Source of the DNA: Bacillota bacterium
GTDB taxonomy: Bacteria > Bacillota > Clostridia > Oscillospirales > Ruminococcaceae
Reading direction: 5' to 3'
DNA length: 64,000 bases
Assembly: GCA_023440965.1 (NCBI GenBank)
Contig: JAEZRC010000008.1
Span: 1 to 64,000, forward strand
Position 1 is the stretch's first letter. Every line of letters begins with the position of its first letter. This document shows, one piece after another, positions 58,611-64,000 of the stretch. The notes under the pieces are model-generated. The model worked only from the letters and a program-made list of their open reading frames with translations. It searched no databases and was not told the origin of the DNA. Both the position numbers and the translations under genes were made by a program.

Positions 58611-59234
58611 TTATTTAATGTAAGCTATATTATTTTCTATAAAAATTCTGTCCTGACAGAATAGTGAAACAGCATTCGGGAGGATTTCCCACTCTGCCTG
58701 CTCCATAACACGCTTTTGAAGTATTTCAGGTGTATCACCATATTTTACTTCAACAGCCTTCTGAGCAATTATAGGCCCACCGTCGCAGACTTCTGTAACA
58801 AAATGAACAGTTGCACCAGTAAGCTTTACACCTGAAGCGAGTGCAGCCTCGTGTACGTGCAAACCATAAAAGCCTTTTCCACAGAATGATGGAATAAGCG
58901 CAGGATGAACATTTATCATCTTATAAGGGAATGCTTTAGCGACCTGCTCGTCGAGAATTGACATGAACCCAGCGAAAACCACAAGGTCAGCCTTTTCTTC
59001 ACTTAAAGCATCCTTTATGGCCTTGCTATAAGCAGTTATATCAGCAAATTCTTTTCTTGCAATAATTCTTGTTGTGATGTTATTCTCTTTTGCCCTTGTG
59101 AGAGCATAAGCACTTGCATTCGAGGAAATCACACAGGTAATTTTTCCGTAAGTGATATCTCCTGACTTTTGTGCGTCGATAAGTGCCTGAAGATTTGTTC
59201 CGCCACCTGATACCAGAACAACAATGTTTTTCAT
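58611..59234 (-). CDS. purN: Phosphoribosylglycinamide formyltransferase
   Basis: A 207-residue enzyme. Catalytic Asn and His are in INVHPALIPSF, and the Asp is in EVCDGGPII. VLVSGGGTNLQALI is the phosphate-binding start. It formylates GAR using 10-formyl-THF. It lies between the SdpI-like gene and the PurO gene in the purine operon. Confidence 0.96.
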   Translation of the reverse strand: MKNIVVLVSGGGTNLQALIDAQKSGDITYGKITCVISSNASAYALTRAKENNITTRIIARKEFADITAYSKAIKDALSEEKADLVVFAGFMSILDEQVAKAFPYKMINVHPALIPSFCGKGFYGLHVHEAALASGVKLTGATVHFVTEVCDGGPIIAQKAVEVKYGDTPEILQKRVMEQAEWEILPNAVSLFCQDRIFIENNIAYIK

Positions 59235-59251
59235 TCTTTCACCGCCGTTAG

Positions 59252-59617
59252 TTATTTTAAATTCCCATCCTTATCAAATTTCTTTTTAAGAGCTTTTTCT
59301 GTTAATACAATAGTTGGAATAATAGCAAATAGTAATATGAATGAGAAGGATGTCCCAATAGCATTAAGATGAGCACTGTCTTTACATACAATAGGAATAA
59401 TTATTGATGGTGCTAATAATATCAATCCATTAATGAAAAAAGTCTTTGCCCAATAGACATTAGCAAACTTCCACGTTTCCTCATTTTTCATTGACATATT
59501 TGTTCTGTAACCTAAAACATTATTGACTTGCTTTGGTGGATATTTATACATCAAAGCACCTGTTCCGATATAGAACAACGATAAAAATAGAAAAAACACC
59601 AGATAAGTAATCCACAT
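59252..59617 (-). CDS. SdpI-family membrane protein
   Basis: A 121-residue protein with three or four hydrophobic helices. GYRTNMSMKNEETWKFAN is the SdpI/YhfL family signature between helix 1 and helix 2. In B. subtilis SdpI gives immunity to a killing peptide and senses it, while many relatives have no known role. The ribosome site is TAGGAGGA. Here it sits inside the purine operon between flavodoxin and purN genes, with no toxin gene nearby. Confidence 0.85.
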   Translation of the reverse strand: MWITYLVFFLFLSLFYIGTGALMYKYPPKQVNNVLGYRTNMSMKNEETWKFANVYWAKTFFINGLILLAPSIIIPIVCKDSAHLNAIGTSFSFILLFAIIPTIVLTEKALKKKFDKDGNLK

Positions 59618-59637
59618 AATTATCCTCCTAATACTAA

Positions 59638-60111
59638 TTATTGATTACAAATTGTATTTTTATAATCTTTAATTACATTAAGTATAAAATTCTTAGCGTT
59701 TTTATAATCATTTTCGCTTGGGAGTCCCTTGTTTAACCCACCTGTAAATCGTAATATGAAGAACTTATCAAGTGCCTTGCAGGAAAAGACACCGAGTACA
59801 GTTTTATTCTTCTTTTTTAAAATATTAATCAATGCTTTATTGTTGTCATCATAGTCTTCTCCGCCACTTGTTGAAATAACAAAGGTAAAAGCCTCATTTT
59901 CACTTAAGCTTTGTACAAACTTAAGGATTCTTTTATCGTGCTTTCCCGCATAAATACCACTGCCGAATCCGACTATATCATAATTCTTAATATCAAGCTC
60001 TTTAGCTTTTTCAGTATCAACAATAGTAATGGGTGCAACTTCAGCCATAGATTCCGCAATTTTGAGTGTATTACCCAAATGCTTTGATTCAACAACTAAA
60101 AGTATATTCAT
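59638..60111 (-). CDS. Flavodoxin-family protein
   Basis: A 157-residue protein with a flavodoxin-like fold. It opens MNILLVVESKHLGNTLKIA, the FMN-phosphate loop region, followed by IVGFGSGIYAGKHD and FVISTSGGEDYDDNN. It is the shorter domain type often called flavodoxin_5. An electron-transfer role is likely, but the partner is unknown. It is located 18 bp after purM and 21 bp before the SdpI-like gene. Confidence 0.85.
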   Translation of the reverse strand: MNILLVVESKHLGNTLKIAESMAEVAPITIVDTEKAKELDIKNYDIVGFGSGIYAGKHDKRILKFVQSLSENEAFTFVISTSGGEDYDDNNKALINILKKKNKTVLGVFSCKALDKFFILRFTGGLNKGLPSENDYKNAKNFILNVIKDYKNTICNQ

Positions 60112-60128
60112 TAAATCATCTCCTGTAA

Positions 60129-61163
60129 TTAATCAATAATTACGCCTTCATTGCTGTCGACAAGCTCACCGAGAACGTAAGCATCCTCGCCATTTGCTTT
60201 AAGAACAGCAAGAGCCTTGTCAACATCAGCCTTATCAACAACAACAGTCATACCAACACCCATATTGAAGGTGTTGAACATATCTCTCTCAGGAATGTTA
60301 CCAGTTCTCTGAATAAGCTTGAAAATAGGGAGCACTTTAACATCATCCTTCTTAATTTTAGCAGAAATTCCGTCAGGAAGTGAACGCGGAATATTTTCAT
60401 AGAATCCGCCACCAGTGATATGTGAAATTGCTTTAACAGTAACCTCTTTTAAAAGTGCTGTAATAGGTTTTACATATATTTTTGTTGGTGTAAGAAGTGT
60501 TTCGCCAAGTGTTCCACCAAGCTCATCAATATGCTTAGAAAGTGTTTCTTCATTGACATGGAAAACCTTTCTTACAAGTGAGAAGCCGTTTGAATGGACT
60601 CCACTTGAAGGAAGAGCTATCATAACATCACCAGCCTTCTGACTTTCAGGCTTTAAGATTTTATCCTTGTCAACAATACCAACAGAAAAACCTGCGAGGT
60701 CGTATTCATCAACAGGGTAGAAGCCAGGCATTTCAGCAGTTTCACCGCCGACAAGCGCACAGTCAGCCATAACACAACCATCAGCAATACCTGAAACTAT
60801 CTGAGCAACCTTCTCAGGAATATTTTTTCCGACTGCTATATAATCAAGGAAGAACTGTGGCTTTGCACCGCAGCAGATAATATCGTTTACGCACATAGCA
60901 ACACAGTCAATACCAACAGTGCTGTGCTTGTCCATAATAAATGCAATTTTAAGTTTTGTCCCGACACCGTCAGTGCCTGAAACAAGAACAGGCTTTTTTA
61001 TGTCAGTCATATCAAGTTCAAAAAGTCCGCCAAATCCACCGATGCCAGATAAAACGCCACTTGTCATTGTCCTTGCAACGTGCTTCTTCATAAGTTCTAC
61101 TGCCTTATAGCCAGCAGTAACGTCAACTCCAGCTTCTTTATAACTGTTGCTAAAGCTTTTCAT
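60129..61163 (-). CDS. purM: Phosphoribosylformylglycinamidine cyclo-ligase (AIR synthetase)
   Basis: A 344-residue enzyme starting at ATG 61163 after GAGGAGAGAGG. Motifs are SYKEAGVDVTAGYKAVELMK at the start, SGTDGVGTKLKIA, GGETAEMPGFY and HITGGGFYENIPR. It makes AIR from FGAM using ATP. It follows purF by 28 bp. Confidence 0.97.
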   Translation of the reverse strand: MKSFSNSYKEAGVDVTAGYKAVELMKKHVARTMTSGVLSGIGGFGGLFELDMTDIKKPVLVSGTDGVGTKLKIAFIMDKHSTVGIDCVAMCVNDIICCGAKPQFFLDYIAVGKNIPEKVAQIVSGIADGCVMADCALVGGETAEMPGFYPVDEYDLAGFSVGIVDKDKILKPESQKAGDVMIALPSSGVHSNGFSLVRKVFHVNEETLSKHIDELGGTLGETLLTPTKIYVKPITALLKEVTVKAISHITGGGFYENIPRSLPDGISAKIKKDDVKVLPIFKLIQRTGNIPERDMFNTFNMGVGMTVVVDKADVDKALAVLKANGEDAYVLGELVDSNEGVIID

Positions 61164-61191
61164 AATATACCTCTCTCCTCGCAAAGCGAAA

Positions 61192-62634
61192 TTAATCTAT
61201 ATTTAGTGATAATTGATTATTGATTTTTCTTTCAAATTTATCCTTAGGCATTTCGTTAGGAACTTCAACAGGATAGTCACCAGTAAAGCATCCACAGCAG
61301 AAATTAGTGTTAGCATCCTTAGCAATAGTCCTAACACCCTCAACACTTAAGTAACCGAGTGAATCACAGCCAATCTCCTTGCAGATTTCATCGACCGACA
61401 TTCTGCAGGCGATAAGATTATCCTTACTGTCAATATCAGTGCCAAAGTAACAAGGATTAATGAAAGGTGGGGAAGATATTCTCATGTGTACTTCAGTTGC
61501 ACCAGCCTCACGAATCAGATTTACAATCCTTGCTGAGGTTGTCCCACGAACAATTGAATCATCAATTAGTACAACACGCTTGCCTTTAACTGTATCGCTG
61601 ATTGCATTAAGTTTTATTCTTACAAGGTTTTCACGTTCGCCCTGTGTTGGTTGAATGAATGTTCTGCCGACATATCTGTTCTTGATAAAACCGATGCCAT
61701 AAGGTATTCCGCTTGCTTGTGAAAAACCAAGTGCAGCGTCAAGCCCTGAGTCAGGCACACCGATAACAACATCAGCCTCACAAGGACTTTCCTTATAAAG
61801 AAATTCACCAGCACGGAGTCTTGCGTGATGAACAGAATAACCCTCAATTACAGAATCAGGTCTTGCAAAATAAACATATTCAAAAACACATATCTGTCCC
61901 TTTTGAGCACAATGTGTTGTAATAGAATGCAACTGATTATTCTCAATGACAACAATTTCACCAGGCTTGATATCTCTGATAAAATCTGCATTTATTGAAT
62001 CAAGCGCACAGCTTTCGCTTGCAACAACATAAGCGCCAGTCTTTGTCTTTCCAAGACATAAAGGCCTAAAGCCTGTCTTATCACGAGCGGCAATTAGCTT
62101 TCTTGGTGACATTACGACAAGTGAATAAGCACCCTTTACTTTGTACATAGCCTGTTCAACAGCCTCTTCAATAGAACCTGTATCAAGACGTTTTTCAGTA
62201 ATAGCATATGAGATTACTTCAGTATCATTTGTTGTGTGGAATATTCCGCCGTTGAGTTCGTATTCTTCACGAAGTTCAGCAGCATTAGTAAGATTTCCGT
62301 TATGAGCAATAGCCATAGGGCCTTTAACGTGTCTTACAACAAGTGGCTGTGTGTTTGTTCGGTTTGAAACACCAGTTGTTCCGTAACGAACGTGCCCGAT
62401 AGCAATCTTACCTTGTCCAAGCTTTGCAAGAACATCTTTATTAAAGACTTCGTTTACAAGTCCGATATCCTTATGATGAGAGAATATACCATCGTCATTT
62501 ACAACAATACCACAGCTTTCCTGTCCTCTGTGTTGAAGTGCATACAAGCCATAATAAGTTGAAACAGCAACATCAGTACGTTCTTCGCTGTATATACCGA
62601 AAACGCCGCATTCTTCCTTTAATTTATCAAACAT
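61192..62634 (-). CDS. purF: Amidophosphoribosyltransferase
   Basis: A 480-residue enzyme. The start is ATG 62634 with TGGAGGT; the longer frame to 62685 is rejected. An eight-residue propeptide ends before the catalytic Cys9 (EECGVFG). The N-terminal half is a glutaminase and the C-terminal half a phosphoribosyltransferase (VVLIDDSIVRGTTS). NFCCGCFTGDYPVE shows the cysteines of the structural 4Fe-4S cluster, as in the B. subtilis type. It catalyses the committed step of purine synthesis. Confidence 0.97.
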   Translation of the reverse strand: MFDKLKEECGVFGIYSEERTDVAVSTYYGLYALQHRGQESCGIVVNDDGIFSHHKDIGLVNEVFNKDVLAKLGQGKIAIGHVRYGTTGVSNRTNTQPLVVRHVKGPMAIAHNGNLTNAAELREEYELNGGIFHTTNDTEVISYAITEKRLDTGSIEEAVEQAMYKVKGAYSLVVMSPRKLIAARDKTGFRPLCLGKTKTGAYVVASESCALDSINADFIRDIKPGEIVVIENNQLHSITTHCAQKGQICVFEYVYFARPDSVIEGYSVHHARLRAGEFLYKESPCEADVVIGVPDSGLDAALGFSQASGIPYGIGFIKNRYVGRTFIQPTQGERENLVRIKLNAISDTVKGKRVVLIDDSIVRGTTSARIVNLIREAGATEVHMRISSPPFINPCYFGTDIDSKDNLIACRMSVDEICKEIGCDSLGYLSVEGVRTIAKDANTNFCCGCFTGDYPVEVPNEMPKDKFERKINNQLSLNID

Positions 62635-62668
62635 AAAAACCTCCAGATTTTTGGGAATAAACAATATT

Positions 62669-62692
62669 ACGGGTAATGGATTCATTACCCGT
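62669..62692. other. Intercistronic stem-loop between purC and purF
   Basis: ACGGGTAATG and CATTACCCGT are perfect arms around four bases. No T tract follows in the direction of transcription, so it looks like an mRNA processing or stabilising element rather than a terminator. Confidence 0.6.
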
Positions 62693-62709
62693 CAATGCGG
62701 TTTTGTGTA

Positions 62710-63420
62710 TTATTCTCCACGAAGACGCTTCATAATTTCCTGATAAGCCTCTTCAACTCCACCCATATCTCTGCGGAATCTGTCCTTGTCGAGCTTTTCG
62801 TGTGTTGTGCTGTCCCAGAAACGGCATGTATCAGGTGATATTTCGTCAGCAAGAATTATTGTTCCGTCACTTGTCTTACCAAATTCAATCTTGAAGTCTA
62901 TAAGATCAATGTTAAGACCTTTAAAGAACTTAACCATAAAATCATTTACTTTAAAAGCATATTTTGTGATAGTAGCAATTTCTTCTTCTGTTGCAAGTCC
63001 AAGACCAAGTGCATAATAGTCATTGATGAATGGATCGCCAAGATCATCATTCTTATAGCTGAATTCGAGTGTAGGACGCTTCAATACTGTTCCTTCAGGA
63101 ACACCAAGCTTCTTTGAAAAGCTTCCTGCAGCAACGTTTCTTATAATTACTTCAAGTGGAACAATTTCGACTTTTTTTACTATAGTTTCTCTTTCAGAAA
63201 TTTCTTCAATAAGGTGAGTAGGAATGCCTTCCTTTTCAAGCATCTTGAACATAAGATTTGTCATCTGATTGTTAATAACGCCCTTGCCTGAAATTGTGCC
63301 TTTCTTGATACCGTTAAAAGCAGTTGCATCATCCTTGTAATCAACGATAACAACATTTGGGTCTTCTGTTGCGTATACTCTCTTTGCCTTGCCTTCATAA
63401 AGCTGTTCTAATTTTTTCAT
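62710..63420 (-). CDS. purC: SAICAR synthase
   Basis: A 236-residue enzyme. Motifs are LYEGKAKRVYAT at the nucleotide site, VEIVPLEVIIRNVAAGS, and LIDFKIEFGKTSDGTIILADEISPD. It joins aspartate to CAIR. The ribosome site is TTGGAGGA. It is second in the operon after purE. Confidence 0.97.
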   Translation of the reverse strand: MKKLEQLYEGKAKRVYATEDPNVVIVDYKDDATAFNGIKKGTISGKGVINNQMTNLMFKMLEKEGIPTHLIEEISERETIVKKVEIVPLEVIIRNVAAGSFSKKLGVPEGTVLKRPTLEFSYKNDDLGDPFINDYYALGLGLATEEEIATITKYAFKVNDFMVKFFKGLNIDLIDFKIEFGKTSDGTIILADEISPDTCRFWDSTTHEKLDKDRFRRDMGGVEEAYQEIMKRLRGE

Positions 63421-63467
63421 AATTAAAAATCCTCCAATATTATTTTGAATTTGTTTAGTTTTACTTA

Positions 63468-63965
63468 TTAAAGTGCGTTTACAGCATCCTGTAGTTTCTT
63501 GTCCTTCTTAATGACACCGTCAACCATATCCTTTTTCATTTCAACAAGCTTTTGTGCAAGTGTATCATCTGAAAGTGCAAGCATCTGAACTGCAAGAATT
63601 GCTGCGTTCTTTGCACCGTCAATAGCAACAGTTGCAACAGGAATTCCAGCAGGCATCTGCACAGTTGCAAGCAAAGCGTCAAGTCCGTCAAGTGTTGAAG
63701 ATTTAATAGGAATACCGATAACAGGAAGTGTTGAATGTCCTGCGAGAACACCAGCAAGATGTGCAGCCTTACCAGCAGCAGCGATAATAACGCCGAAACC
63801 GTTTTCCTTTGCGTTCTTTGCGAACTCACAAGCAATTTCAGGAGTTCTGTGAGCAGACATAACTCTTACTTCATAAGGAACACCAAAGCTTTTTAGCTCA
63901 ACTATAGCGTCTTTTACTGTTGGGAAATCGCTGTCACTTCCCATAATAATAGCAATTTTCTTCAT
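63468..63965 (-). CDS. purE: N5-carboxyaminoimidazole ribonucleotide mutase
   Basis: A 165-residue class I PurE starting at ATG 63965, after CGGAGGG; the TTG at 63992 has no suitable site. MGSDSDFPTVKDA, VMSAHRTPE and AAGKAAHLAGV are the active-site segments, with the catalytic His in SAHRTP. It converts N5-CAIR to CAIR. It is the first operon gene seen in the window; the promoter and any PurR or riboswitch control lie beyond base 64000. Confidence 0.97.
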   Translation of the reverse strand: MKKIAIIMGSDSDFPTVKDAIVELKSFGVPYEVRVMSAHRTPEIACEFAKNAKENGFGVIIAAAGKAAHLAGVLAGHSTLPVIGIPIKSSTLDGLDALLATVQMPAGIPVATVAIDGAKNAAILAVQMLALSDDTLAQKLVEMKKDMVDGVIKKDKKLQDAVNAL

Positions 63966-64000
63966 TTTAACCCTCCGTTTTTTTCTCTGCAATAAAAAAT

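Noticed and set aside
59252..59617. SdpI-like gene as immunity of a bacteriocin system
   Set aside because: No sdpABC-like or other peptide-toxin gene is nearby, and the gene is embedded in the purine operon.

Overview
The window reads as chromosome of a low-GC, endospore-forming, anaerobic Firmicute of class Clostridia, most like the Ruminococcaceae/Oscillospirales. The grounds are the AT-rich composition, spoIIE, pyruvate formate-lyase, a PduL-type phosphotransacetylase, a Na+-decarboxylase beta/gamma pair, a glgB-glgC-glgD-glgA operon and Shine-Dalgarno sites of the AGGAGG type. The genus is inference.

Region 1 (1-16680, + strand) is the accessory and most unusual part. A 5'-truncated surface protein and a giant Ig-like repeat membrane protein lead, 25 bp apart, into a type VII secretion (T7SSb-like) locus: FHA protein, PP2C phosphatase, MinD/CpaE-like ATPase with a receiver-like N-terminus, YukD/EsaB ubiquitin-like protein, EssC motor ATPase and WXG100 protein. 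A stem-loop follows, then an LXG-toxin module: DUF4176-like protein, two small helical partner proteins, the LXG toxin and a candidate immunity protein. No recognisable EsaA, EssA or canonical EssB is present, whereas phospho-signalling parts are. This looks like a variant T7SS wired to Ser/Thr phosphorylation.

Region 2 (16.7-29.2 kb) holds small transport, regulatory and metabolic units: TVP38-family protein, PhoU-like protein with Pit phosphate transporter, a KdpDE-like two-component system without a kdpFABC operon, oadB plus a 47-codon oadG, a DUF3592 protein, an M20 dipeptidase, 1-phosphofructokinase and a GGDEF-EAL protein.

Region 3 (29-39.2 kb, mostly - strand) has a small, perhaps truncated ORF, tRNA-Ser(CGA), a DUF3892 protein, pduL, a family 4 uracil-DNA glycosylase (+ strand), an NhaP2-type antiporter, a GNAT protein, a diaminopimelate-decarboxylase-family enzyme, a TrmB-type regulator with a palindromic operator at its own promoter, pflB-pflA with a palindrome filling the promoter spacer, and a dCMP deaminase.

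Region 4 (39.2-51.6 kb, + strand) has rsmA/ksgA, spoIIE behind a promoter with the 21-bp spacing typical of Spo0A-activated promoters, the glycogen operon, a TPR-like membrane protein, and uraA-upp for uracil salvage.

Region 5 (51.6-64 kb, - strand) has a lipoprotein esterase, an AraC/GyrI-like regulator with a small cysteine-rich protein, a membrane protein, and a long purine operon reading purE, purC, purF, purM, flavodoxin, SdpI-like, purN, IMP cyclohydrolase (PurO type), AICAR transformylase, GNAT, YjbR, purD. The usual bifunctional PurH is replaced here by two separate proteins.

Almost every transcription unit ends in a clear intrinsic terminator. No CRISPR array, rRNA, prophage or insertion sequence was seen.
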